NCBI GenBank assembly: GCA_000953695.1
Contig: LN554846.1
Span: 930,001-994,000, forward strand
Direction of reading: 5' to 3'
DNA: 64,000 bases
Source of the DNA: Aliivibrio wodanis
GTDB lineage: Bacteria > Pseudomonadota > Gammaproteobacteria > Enterobacterales > Vibrionaceae
The notes beneath the pieces were generated by a model, which worked only from the letters and a program-made list of their open reading frames with translations, was not told where the DNA came from and did not search any database. This document shows positions 29,175 to 37,115 of this stretch, in pieces (the first letter of the stretch is position 1; the number at the start of each line of letters is the position of its first letter). The position numbers were made by a program, and so were the translations under genes.

Positions 29175-30254
29175 CTATTTAGCTCTAAGCTCAAGTAGCG
29201 TATGACCTAAACCAATATTATTAGTTTGTTCAGCAACCGCAAAGCCAGCTTCTTCAATAATTTCTAAGAAATCGCTGCAACGATAGAAACGGCTGTTACC
29301 GTTAGCTAAACACGTGAAGTACAATGATGTTGCATTTAGGCTGTATGACGCGGCATCGTATTTTTGCTCATCCCAAAATAGCTCAAGAATATAAACTTTT
29401 GCATCAGCAGACATTGCAGCACGAACACGCTTTAGAATGCTTAAGATTTCCATAGGGGAGAAGCAATCTAAAAATTGGCTCATCCACCATACATCAGCAC
29501 CTTGAGGTAAAGGCAGTGTTTTATCTAGCATGTTGGTTGGGTGACCATTAATACGATCAGCAAAGCCTTGTTGCTCTGCATTTATTAGTGCCATTTCGAT
29601 CTGTTGTGGCAAATCAATAATAGTGACATTCACATCTTGATCGTAGTTACAGCATTGCAGCGCCCATTTACCAGTGTTACCACCAATATCAAAAAGACGC
29701 TTAGGTTTTTTGCTTAATACTTTTTCTAATAAAATAGGGAATGAACGGTCAGAATAGAAATGATCAAACTTAAACCAGCTCTCTTTTGCTTTTTCTGGCA
29801 ATCGAGATAAACCTTCATAGATAGTTGGCCAATCACCCAGTTCTTTCAAACCTGCAGGTGTGCCTTCTTGAATTGCTTCTGTTAGATGCATCATTGCGGC
29901 GTAACAAACATCAGCAGTGAAATCTAAATTCGCATTAGTCATTCCATCGTGTAATAAAAAGTGCCCAAGATTAGCAAGTACGTAATTTGGTTCGTCCCAT
30001 GTCACAATATGTGCACTAAGAGCCATATCAAGAAGAACTTTAACTCCATATTCAGAAACGCCAGTCTCTTGAGATAATTGAACGGCATCTAAGCCTTGAG
30101 TATTTGTTTTATCTAGCGCAGTAAGAATACCAAGATCTCTAAGAGTACGAACAGTTTGAAAAACGATAGGGGCAAAAGAGAGTTTTTGAGCTTCTGTTTT
30201 TGCTTCTAGTGCATTAAAAGGGTCATTTTTATATTGAGTCACGAAATTAACCAT
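29175..30254 (-). CDS. SAM-dependent methyltransferase of the APE cluster
   Basis: A 359-residue methyltransferase with an N-terminal winged-helix dimerisation domain (about 20-100, LSQETGVSEYGVKVLLDMALSA) and a C-terminal Rossmann domain starting with motif I LFDIGGNTGKWALQC (near 188-202), followed by IIDLPQQIEMA and the acidic VWWMSQFLDCF region. This is the architecture of small-molecule O-methyltransferases; some relatives methylate carbon. Likely acts on the phenolic head of the aryl polyene. Its position at the edge of the cluster resembles apeB in described clusters, but I leave the symbol blank. Confidence 0.8.
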   Translation of the reverse strand: MVNFVTQYKNDPFNALEAKTEAQKLSFAPIVFQTVRTLRDLGILTALDKTNTQGLDAVQLSQETGVSEYGVKVLLDMALSAHIVTWDEPNYVLANLGHFLLHDGMTNANLDFTADVCYAAMMHLTEAIQEGTPAGLKELGDWPTIYEGLSRLPEKAKESWFKFDHFYSDRSFPILLEKVLSKKPKRLFDIGGNTGKWALQCCNYDQDVNVTIIDLPQQIEMALINAEQQGFADRINGHPTNMLDKTLPLPQGADVWWMSQFLDCFSPMEILSILKRVRAAMSADAKVYILELFWDEQKYDAASYSLNATSLYFTCLANGNSRFYRCSDFLEIIEEAGFAVAEQTNNIGLGHTLLELRAK

Positions 30255-30346
30255 ATTATTAGAAGATGAAAATGATCATATCAGTGGTTGCGAGTGAAAC
30301 TTTGTTTAAAAGCAAGAAACCACTGATATTTAACAATAATGTTTAA

Positions 30347-30922
30347 TTAATCAACAATGTTGGCTACGCGATTATTCTTAAACTCGACTCTGAACGTATT
30401 AAATCTATTTTTCCAATATAGCCATTCATCGCTATTTAAATCAGGTGTTTTATGTTCAGGAGGGAAACCAATTGCATATTTTATCCCTTCTTTAGTCATG
30501 CCTTTTTTAGCAATACCGTCTTTAATTCCTTGTTGATCTATCGCACTCAGTTTTTTTACTTTTGAAGTATTACATTCAGTTCCAAAATAATTACTTAAAT
30601 ATTTTGCAAAGTCTGGTGATGAGCGGTGTTTATCAAAGCTGTATTGCTTTTCCGTTTTATCAACTGTAAATGTTAATCGTTTATTTGTAGCATTAACAAT
30701 ATTCACTTGAGTACATAAAGGAATCAAACCTGCTTGTTGATAGTTAACAGAATAAAGTTTTGCTCGCTGTTCATCAGGATGAAGATTTACCAGAGTATAA
30801 ACAGGTTTGTTGGTTTGAAATAAATCTTCGCCAGATTGTTTATCTGTCAGTGTCATAACACTTGCACAGCCAGATAAAAGAAGTAAGCCAGTAGTTAGCA
30901 TTAATGGTTTTTTAAATAGCAT
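30347..30922 (-). CDS. Predicted lipoprotein with BamE-like C-terminus
   Basis: A 191-residue lipoprotein with lipobox LLSGC (Cys near 19). The C-terminal part GMTKEGIKYAIGFPPEHKTPDL...EWLYWKNRFNTFRVEFKNNRVANI has the pattern of SmpA/OmlA (BamE-like) beta-alpha proteins. It lies between the methyltransferase and the divergent operon and may be co-transcribed with the former, though the gap is 92 bp. Whether it belongs to aryl polyene export is unknown. Confidence 0.75.
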   Translation of the reverse strand: MLFKKPLMLTTGLLLLSGCASVMTLTDKQSGEDLFQTNKPVYTLVNLHPDEQRAKLYSVNYQQAGLIPLCTQVNIVNATNKRLTFTVDKTEKQYSFDKHRSSPDFAKYLSNYFGTECNTSKVKKLSAIDQQGIKDGIAKKGMTKEGIKYAIGFPPEHKTPDLNSDEWLYWKNRFNTFRVEFKNNRVANIVD

Positions 30923-30984
30923 CGTTAGTCCTTAAATTATCTTTTTTTATATATTTTTACCGTATGCGTTATTGTTTTTTGTAT

Positions 30985-31012
30985 TTGCGCCAAGTCCCTG
31001 AATTCATATATC
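30985..31012 (+). promoter_or_regulatory. Candidate promoter of the APE operon
   Basis: TTGCGC (30985-30990) and TATATC (31007-31012) are 16 bp apart, about 45 bp before the apeC start. The boxes are imperfect, so this is only a candidate. The 132-bp gap before apeC must hold the operon promoter, because no gap that size occurs again until after apeR. Confidence 0.3.
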
Positions 31013-31054
31013 CTATACGAGTAGGGTAACAAATTGTAATATTTTTACGACTAG

Positions 31055-31783
31055 ATGGATATCATGGCATACGCAAATTTTAATATTATCGATTGGCACG
31101 CAATTTCGGCTGGAATAGATACCAAAGCGGCTTGGCAACAGTGGCAAGAAGCTAATTTCACTTGGCCTGAGGGCGAGAAAGCCCCCGTCGATAAAATTCC
31201 CGCGATGGCTCGAAGAAGAATGAGCTCATTAAGTAAACTCGCAGTTCAAACCGCGCTTACCTTAGTTCAAGAACAAGATATTGATTATTTAATCTTTGCC
31301 AGTCGTCATGGTGAGTTAACCAGGACGTGTGCTTTATTAGAAGATATTTTAAAAGGCGAAGATGCCTCTCCAATGGCGTTCTCTCAGTCAGTACATAACA
31401 CCGCCGCAGGGTTATTTACTATTACCGCTAAAAAAGCGATTTCAGTGACTTCAATTGCTGCGGGAGAAAATACATTTCATTCAGCATTAATAGAAGCGGC
31501 TGCATATTTGAGTGATAACTCGAATGATAAAGTACTTCTAGTAGACTTTGATGAACCACTTCCTTCACATTATCAAGAATTCGAACAACAAGAATATCAA
31601 GGTTATGCATTCGGGCTTATATTGAATGCAGGTAGTGAATACTCTCTACAATGGAACAATAAACCTGCAAATAAACATAATGAGATGCCTCATGGGTTGC
31701 AATGTATTTCTAAGTTAGTAGGATCGCACTCTCAATGGATGATCGAAAGTTCATTAACGCAATGGACATGGACGCATAAATAA
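31055..31783 (+). CDS. apeC: Ketosynthase-like chain length factor
   Basis: A 242-residue ketosynthase-like protein covering mainly the N-terminal half of the thiolase fold. Where ketosynthases carry the nucleophilic cysteine (TACSS) it has TSIAAGENT, with Ala135 at the Cys position, so it cannot condense by itself. Described ApeC proteins pair with the ketosynthase ApeO as a chain-length-factor-like partner; the same is inferred here. An alternative start is ATG 31064. First gene of the plus-strand operon; apeD begins 3 bp after its stop. Confidence 0.82.
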   Translation: MDIMAYANFNIIDWHAISAGIDTKAAWQQWQEANFTWPEGEKAPVDKIPAMARRRMSSLSKLAVQTALTLVQEQDIDYLIFASRHGELTRTCALLEDILKGEDASPMAFSQSVHNTAAGLFTITAKKAISVTSIAAGENTFHSALIEAAAYLSDNSNDKVLLVDFDEPLPSHYQEFEQQEYQGYAFGLILNAGSEYSLQWNNKPANKHNEMPHGLQCISKLVGSHSQWMIESSLTQWTWTHK

Positions 31784-31786
31784 CTA

Positions 31787-32584
31787 ATGACTTTGATTTT
31801 ACGTATTGATAAATGTTGGCGAATCGTAGCTACTGGACTCTGTTTTTCTTTATTTGGGGTTGGTGCGCTTTGCTTAACGTTTATTATTTTTCCACTATTA
31901 ACATTTACGGCGAAAAATACCAAACAACGTGAAGTTAGAGTACAAGCGATAATACAAAGAAGCTTTCTTCTCTTCTGTAAAACAATGCATTATAGCCGTG
32001 CAATAAGGTACCAATTTGATGGTGCAGAGCTATTACAAGGAGATAAGAATTGCTTGATTGTCGCTAATCACCCAAGCTTGATTGATTATGTTTTGATTGC
32101 TTCACAATTGAAACAGTGTGATTGCATTGTTAAAGCGGCGTTATGGCATAATCCCTTTATTCGAGGGATTGTGAGAGCCGCAGGTTATATTCCAAATAGA
32201 GAGCCTGAAGCATTTTTAGAAGAGTGCTCAGAGAAATTAAATTCTGGAAATGTATTATTGGTTTTTCCAGAAGGAACACGAACGACACCAGGTATTATCT
32301 CTAAGCTTCAACGTGGAGCTGCTCAAATTGCAGTACGTAGTGAAAGTGATTTACGTATTGTGCATGTGACAGTGACACCCAGTTTTTTAACCAAAGAAGC
32401 GAAGTGGTATCAAGTACCAGATGTCCGTCCTTTTTTTCATGTTGAAGTGAAAGAAAAGGTCGCCATCTCCTCTTTTATTGAAGGCGCTGATTCATCATCT
32501 TCAGCGGCTCGAAACGTGAATCGATTTTTAGATACAGCTTTGTATCCTCAAAATGAATTTAATACATCAAAAGAAAATAAGTAG
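31787..32584 (+). CDS. apeD: PlsC-like lysophospholipid acyltransferase
   Basis: A 265-residue membrane acyltransferase. A hydrophobic N-terminal segment (about 14-40) is followed by the catalytic HX4D motif NHPSLID (His95, Asp100) and the substrate-binding FPEGTRTT block. This family moves acyl chains to glycerolipid acceptors. In an aryl polyene cluster it probably helps attach the polyene to a lipid anchor. It is spaced 3 bp from apeC, and apeE follows after 7 bp. Confidence 0.88.
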   Translation: MTLILRIDKCWRIVATGLCFSLFGVGALCLTFIIFPLLTFTAKNTKQREVRVQAIIQRSFLLFCKTMHYSRAIRYQFDGAELLQGDKNCLIVANHPSLIDYVLIASQLKQCDCIVKAALWHNPFIRGIVRAAGYIPNREPEAFLEECSEKLNSGNVLLVFPEGTRTTPGIISKLQRGAAQIAVRSESDLRIVHVTVTPSFLTKEAKWYQVPDVRPFFHVEVKEKVAISSFIEGADSSSSAARNVNRFLDTALYPQNEFNTSKENK

Positions 32585-32591
32585 GTCATTG

Positions 32592-32849
32592 ATGCAAGCA
32601 TTACACAACGAAATTAAACTATTAATTATAGAAGCGCTTAATTTAGAAGATATCTCAGTAGATGATATTGAAACTGATGCGCCGCTGTTCGGTGATGGCT
32701 TAGGCTTAGACTCTATTGATGCTCTAGAGCTAGGATTAGCAATTAAGAAGAAGTACAACCTAGTCTTGGATGCTGATGATACTCAAACTCGTGAACATTT
32801 TGCATCAGTAGTAAACTTAGCTGCATACATTACTGCAAATCAAGCGTAA
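32592..32849 (+). CDS. apeE: Acyl carrier protein 1
   Basis: An 85-residue acyl carrier protein with phosphopantetheine attachment site GLDSIDALEL, Ser41. The frame is open from 32553, but that start would overlap apeD deeply; ATG 32592 with an AGGT upstream gives the normal ACP length. Carrier protein in the aryl polyene chain assembly; two carriers in a row are typical of these clusters. Confidence 0.92.
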   Translation: MQALHNEIKLLIIEALNLEDISVDDIETDAPLFGDGLGLDSIDALELGLAIKKKYNLVLDADDTQTREHFASVVNLAAYITANQA

Positions 32850-32860
32850 GAGAGTAAAGC

Positions 32861-33112
32861 ATGACAGATGTAAATAGAGAGCAAGTATTAGAGCAAGTAA
32901 CTGCTGCATTAGTTGAGTTATTTGAAGTTGATGAAGCGGATATTACGCCAGAAGCTCAACTGTATACAGACCTTGATTTAGACAGTATTGATGCGGTTGA
33001 TTTGGTTGTTCACTTACAAAAAGTGACAGGCAAAAAAATCAAGCCAGAAGAGTTTAAAGAAGTTCGCACCGTTGATGACGTAGTTAACTCTGTAGCAGCG
33101 CTGCTAAAATAA
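32861..33112 (+). CDS. apeF: Acyl carrier protein 2
   Basis: An 83-residue acyl carrier protein with DLDSIDAVDL around Ser42, distinct from the first carrier in helix II charge and in its C-terminus (KPEEFKEVRTVDDVVNSV). It could handle starter loading or the second chain. It overlaps the next gene by one base (TAATG). Confidence 0.92.
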   Translation: MTDVNREQVLEQVTAALVELFEVDEADITPEAQLYTDLDLDSIDAVDLVVHLQKVTGKKIKPEEFKEVRTVDDVVNSVAALLK

Positions 33113-33672
33113 TGCGTTGGCTGACGGTATTGTCAGCCATTGCACTGCTTGCTTACCCGCTAGCGGTTTACTACGGTCTCCACTTTGGTGGTATTACGAC
33201 CGTAGCAGGCGTGCTAGCGGTGTTGTTTTTGGTGCGAATGGTTGGTGGAAAACAAGTTCCAATAAAAGAGCTTAAATACATTGCAATGATCAGTGGCGGA
33301 GCCGGGATTATTCTTGCTGGCTTAGGCTGGTTATTTCGTTCTGAAGGCTGGTTTACGTTTTACCCTGTGATCGTTAACATAGTGATGTTTACTGTCTTTT
33401 TTTGGACGTTATTTCAACCTCAAAGCATGATTGAACGCTTTGCTCGCCTTCAAGAACCTGATCTGCCGCCGAGTGGCGTAGTCTACACTAGAACCGTAAC
33501 CAAAGTGTGGTGTGTGTTTTTTATCATTAATGGTTCTATTTCACTCTCTACCTGTTTTTTAGAGATGAAAGTATGGATGTTGTATAACGGTTTTATTAGC
33601 TATTTATTGATAGGGACTTTATTTGTCACTGAATGGTTAGTGCGTCAATGGATAAAGAGAAAAGAAGTATGA
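33112..33672 (+). CDS. apeG: APE cluster membrane protein
   Basis: A 186-residue integral membrane protein with five or so hydrophobic helices and little else; the sequence near 33430-33480 encodes a polar loop (ERFARLQEPDLPPSG). It resembles the COG4648-like membrane proteins found at this place in aryl polyene clusters. Role unknown; perhaps scaffolding the biosynthetic enzymes at the membrane. It overlaps both neighbours (TAATG before, ATGA after). Confidence 0.78.
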   Translation: MRWLTVLSAIALLAYPLAVYYGLHFGGITTVAGVLAVLFLVRMVGGKQVPIKELKYIAMISGGAGIILAGLGWLFRSEGWFTFYPVIVNIVMFTVFFWTLFQPQSMIERFARLQEPDLPPSGVVYTRTVTKVWCVFFIINGSISLSTCFLEMKVWMLYNGFISYLLIGTLFVTEWLVRQWIKRKEV

Positions 33673-35036
33673 GCTACACAGCACTTTCCCATCTTACCAA
33701 TCAAGAAAGCCTAGCTCATAACGTGTGTTTTGATGAGCAGCACACTTATGTAAGTTATGAGCAGTTTCAGCATGACGTGCAACGAGTATGTGGTTATTTA
33801 TCTCATCAACCAGAAAAAAAATGGGCATTATGTTTTGATGATAGTTATCAATTTTCCGTCTCTTTTCTTGCTTTAGCTCATGCTGGCAAACACATTATTT
33901 TACCAGGTAATCATCAGCCTGCTGCGTTGACTGAATTATCTGAACATTTTGATGCCTTGTTGCATGATGACATAATTCAAGTAATGCCATGCGAACATCA
34001 TTGCCATTATCAAACTATCACCGATAATGTCATGAGCGTATTATCCCCGTTAGTGTTAAATGATATTCGCCTTACTTTATTTACTTCAGGTTCTACTGAT
34101 ACCCCAAAACCAATCGAAAAAACGTTGCAGTTACTGAGTAACGAAATCCAGCAATTGGAGCAGTTATGGGGTGACAAGCTAGACGCGACTGAAATTTACA
34201 GCACCGTTTCTCATCAACATATTTATGGGTTGTTATTTCGAGTATTATGGCCATTGTGTGCTGGGCGCGCGTTCTGTCGAACAAATTTCATTTACCCTGA
34301 ACAAATTTTATCTCATCAACCTGAGCATAAAAAAACACTCATTTGTAGCCCTGCATTATTAAAGCGCCTTGCCGATCATGAAGGTCACAATCCCTATCAA
34401 ATGGTTTTTTCTTCAGGTGGTCCTCTTGCTATTGAGGGGGCAGAGCAGAGTGAAATTAAACTCTCTTTACGTCCATTTGAAGTCTACGGAAGCACCGAAA
34501 CGGGTGGTGTTGGATATCGCCAACAAATAGAACCAGCCTCACTTTGGACCTTCTTCCCATCTCACCAAGCTCGCTTAAATATTGAGCATTGTCTCGAATT
34601 GTTATCTCCCTTTATTGATGAGTCATTATGGTATCCGACCAGTGATTACTGTGATTTGTTGGATAATGGACAATTCATGCTAAAAGGGCGAGTCGATAGA
34701 GTTATCAAAATTGAAGAAAAACGCCTTTCACTCACTGAAGTTGAAAAGCGTTTGATGCAACTAGAGTGGATCGATGAAGCGGCTGTGATCCCAATGGAAG
34801 AAGCGAAACGTACCGTGTTGGGTGCGGTTATTGTTCTTTCAGATGCAGGGAACAAATCAATACAACAAGGCTCTAAAGGTAAGTTTTGGTTAAAGTTACG
34901 CTCTGAATTAAGAGAGTGGTTAGAACCTGTTGGTATTCCACGTCGCTTTAGGGCGGTTAAAGAAATTCCATTGAATAGCCAAGGTAAGCGTCAAATGCAC
35001 GACTTACAGCAGCTATTTAATGATGTTAATGATTAA
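33669..35036 (+). CDS. apeH: Acyl-adenylating enzyme (AMP-ligase)
   Basis: A 455-residue ANL superfamily enzyme that should activate the aryl acid starter with ATP and pass it to a carrier protein. It shows the A3 loop LTLFTSGSTDTPKPIEKT, the A5-like EVYGSTETGGVGYRQ, and late motifs YPTSDYCDLL and GRVDRVIKIEEKRLS, ending with PLNSQGKRQ carrying the catalytic lysine region. The longest frame starts at 33633; ATG 33669 overlaps the apeG stop (ATGA) and is preferred. It is shorter than typical ligases, as in other ApeH proteins. Confidence 0.88.
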   Translation: MSYTALSHLTNQESLAHNVCFDEQHTYVSYEQFQHDVQRVCGYLSHQPEKKWALCFDDSYQFSVSFLALAHAGKHIILPGNHQPAALTELSEHFDALLHDDIIQVMPCEHHCHYQTITDNVMSVLSPLVLNDIRLTLFTSGSTDTPKPIEKTLQLLSNEIQQLEQLWGDKLDATEIYSTVSHQHIYGLLFRVLWPLCAGRAFCRTNFIYPEQILSHQPEHKKTLICSPALLKRLADHEGHNPYQMVFSSGGPLAIEGAEQSEIKLSLRPFEVYGSTETGGVGYRQQIEPASLWTFFPSHQARLNIEHCLELLSPFIDESLWYPTSDYCDLLDNGQFMLKGRVDRVIKIEEKRLSLTEVEKRLMQLEWIDEAAVIPMEEAKRTVLGAVIVLSDAGNKSIQQGSKGKFWLKLRSELREWLEPVGIPRRFRAVKEIPLNSQGKRQMHDLQQLFNDVND

Positions 35037-35047
35037 AAGAAGCACTC

Positions 35048-35422
35048 ATGACAAAACGTAAACCGACAATTATTTCTACGCAAACACAGGCTCAAGATGA
35101 TAATCAGCCAAGTGTTGTTATTACGATGCGTGTGGATGATGACATTTTGGACTTTACTGGGCATTTTCCTGGCCATCCATTATTACCAGGAGTTACTCAG
35201 GTAGATTGGGCTATTTATTATGGCCAGATATACCTACAAGCGAATTCTGTTTTCCAGGGTATGGAAGTTTTAAAATTTCAGGAACCAATCTTACCTAATG
35301 CAGAAGTTGAATTAGAGCTTCGCTGGGTAAAAGATAAAGAAAAGCTATATTTTTCTTTTAGTTCTAAACAAGGCGAGAGTATGAGTAAACACTCCTCTGG
35401 CCGAATTTTATTAGGACAATAA
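35048..35422 (+). CDS. apeI: Hotdog-fold 3-hydroxyacyl-ACP dehydratase
   Basis: A 124-residue FabZ/FabA-like dehydratase with the catalytic motif HFPGHPLLPGV (His39). It should remove water from the 3-hydroxyacyl-ACP intermediate to form each conjugated double bond. Known ApeI works as a heteromer with ApeP, encoded at 43877. One base separates it from apeJ. Confidence 0.88.
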   Translation: MTKRKPTIISTQTQAQDDNQPSVVITMRVDDDILDFTGHFPGHPLLPGVTQVDWAIYYGQIYLQANSVFQGMEVLKFQEPILPNAEVELELRWVKDKEKLYFSFSSKQGESMSKHSSGRILLGQ

Positions 35423-35423
35423 T

Positions 35424-37115
35424 ATGACAACCTTTCGTCCTTGTTTTCTCATTCCTTGTTATAACCACGGTAAAACCGTTCCAGCTGTGGTGAAATCATT
35501 ACTCAGCTTTGGTTATCCAATGCTAATTGTTGATGATGGCAGCAATAGAGAAACAAAACAGATATTAGCGGATGTAGTAGCAAGTAATGATGGAATAACC
35601 TTAATTACGCTAGCTGAAAATCAAGGCAAGGGCGGAGCTGTAATTGCAGGGATAGAGGCGGCGTATCAACAAAGTTTCAGCCATGCGATTCAAATTGATG
35701 CTGATGGTCAGCATGATTTAGAAGCTTTACCTAAACTGATCAAAGAGTCAGAAACTCATCCTACCGCATTGATTTCAGGCCAACCTGTTTATGATGAGAG
35801 TGTACCTAAGTCTCGTTTATATGGCCGCTATGTGACTCATGTTTGGGTTTGGATTGAGACGCTTTCATTTGCGATTAAAGACAGTATGTGTGGTTTTCGC
35901 TCTTACCCAATCGGACCAACGATAGGTGTTTTAGAGCGTGTTGTTATTGGCCGTCGAATGGATTTTGATACTGAAATCATGGTTCGCATGTATTGGAATG
36001 AGACGGATGTCCGTTTTGTTAATACTCGTGTTATTTATCCTGAAGATGGCATTTCTCATTTTGATGCTTTGTGGGATAACGTAAAAATCAGTTGGATGCA
36101 TACCAAGCTTGCTTTGGGTATGTTGCCACGTATTCCTTCGTTACTGCGTCGTAAGCCAGTTCAAGACGATCATTGGTCTTCACACGCAGAGCGCGGTACG
36201 ATTTTGGGGATTCAATTTCTTCTTTGGATTTACTCAACGTTTGGCCGTGGTGTGTTTTCGGTATTGCTAAAACCCGTTATGGCGTATTACTACTTACGTG
36301 GTGGCCCTGTAAAACAAGCATCTGATGATTTTATTCAACAAGTAAATGCTTATGCACGAGTAAAAAATATTACGTTGCCTGAAAAATTATCTCCATATCG
36401 TCACCTAGTTTCATTTGGTGAAACCATGTTAGATAAATTGGCAGCATGGCGTGGCGATTTTTCTGAGAAGAATTTAGTTGTGCATGGCACTGAGCATTAT
36501 GAAGCGTTATCCAAACGAGAAAAAGGCATTGTAATGCTAGGTTCTCATTTGGGTAATTTAGAGTTATGTCGTGCTCTGAGTCGTCGACATAAAGATCTTA
36601 AAATTAATGCTTTGGTGTTTACTGAGCACGCAGAGCGTTTTAATGCAGTAATGAAAGCGGTTAATCCTCAATCTGAAGTTAATGTGATTCAAGTCAGTAA
36701 AATGGGCCCTGATACCGCTATTTTATTACAACAAAAAATAGATGCAGGTGAGTGGATTGTTATTGTGGGTGACCGCACTTCCGTTACTAAAGAAGATCGT
36801 GTTATTTGGGCGGACTTCTTAGGTAAACCAGCACCGTTTCCACAGGGGCCATTTATGTTGGCGTCTATTTTAAAGCAACCGGTTTATTTGATGTTTGGAT
36901 TACGTGACGATACACAAAAAGATCCACGTTTTGATGTGTATTTTGAACCGTTTTCAGAACAAATTATTTTACCTCGTGGACAGCGAGAAGAGGCTTTGCA
37001 AGAAGTCGTACAAAATTATGCCCAACGCTTGGAGCATTTCACATTAAAGGCACCATCACAGTGGTATAACTTTTTTAATTTTTGGCAGTTAACTGGAAAG
37101 AAAGATGACAACTAA
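35424..37115 (+). CDS. apeJ: Glycosyltransferase family 2 / lipid-A-type acyltransferase fusion
   Basis: A 563-residue two-domain protein. Residues about 1-235 form a GT-A glycosyltransferase (PCYNHGKTV, LIVDDGSN, IQIDADGQHD, MDFDTEIMVRMYW). Residues about 250-560 form an LpxL/HtrB-like acyltransferase with LGSHLGNLELCR (HX4E) and GDRTSV. The fusion could build the glycolipid-like anchor and acylate it with the polyene. It overlaps the ammonia-lyase start by 11 bp. Confidence 0.88.
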   Translation: MTTFRPCFLIPCYNHGKTVPAVVKSLLSFGYPMLIVDDGSNRETKQILADVVASNDGITLITLAENQGKGGAVIAGIEAAYQQSFSHAIQIDADGQHDLEALPKLIKESETHPTALISGQPVYDESVPKSRLYGRYVTHVWVWIETLSFAIKDSMCGFRSYPIGPTIGVLERVVIGRRMDFDTEIMVRMYWNETDVRFVNTRVIYPEDGISHFDALWDNVKISWMHTKLALGMLPRIPSLLRRKPVQDDHWSSHAERGTILGIQFLLWIYSTFGRGVFSVLLKPVMAYYYLRGGPVKQASDDFIQQVNAYARVKNITLPEKLSPYRHLVSFGETMLDKLAAWRGDFSEKNLVVHGTEHYEALSKREKGIVMLGSHLGNLELCRALSRRHKDLKINALVFTEHAERFNAVMKAVNPQSEVNVIQVSKMGPDTAILLQQKIDAGEWIVIVGDRTSVTKEDRVIWADFLGKPAPFPQGPFMLASILKQPVYLMFGLRDDTQKDPRFDVYFEPFSEQIILPRGQREEALQEVVQNYAQRLEHFTLKAPSQWYNFFNFWQLTGKKDDN

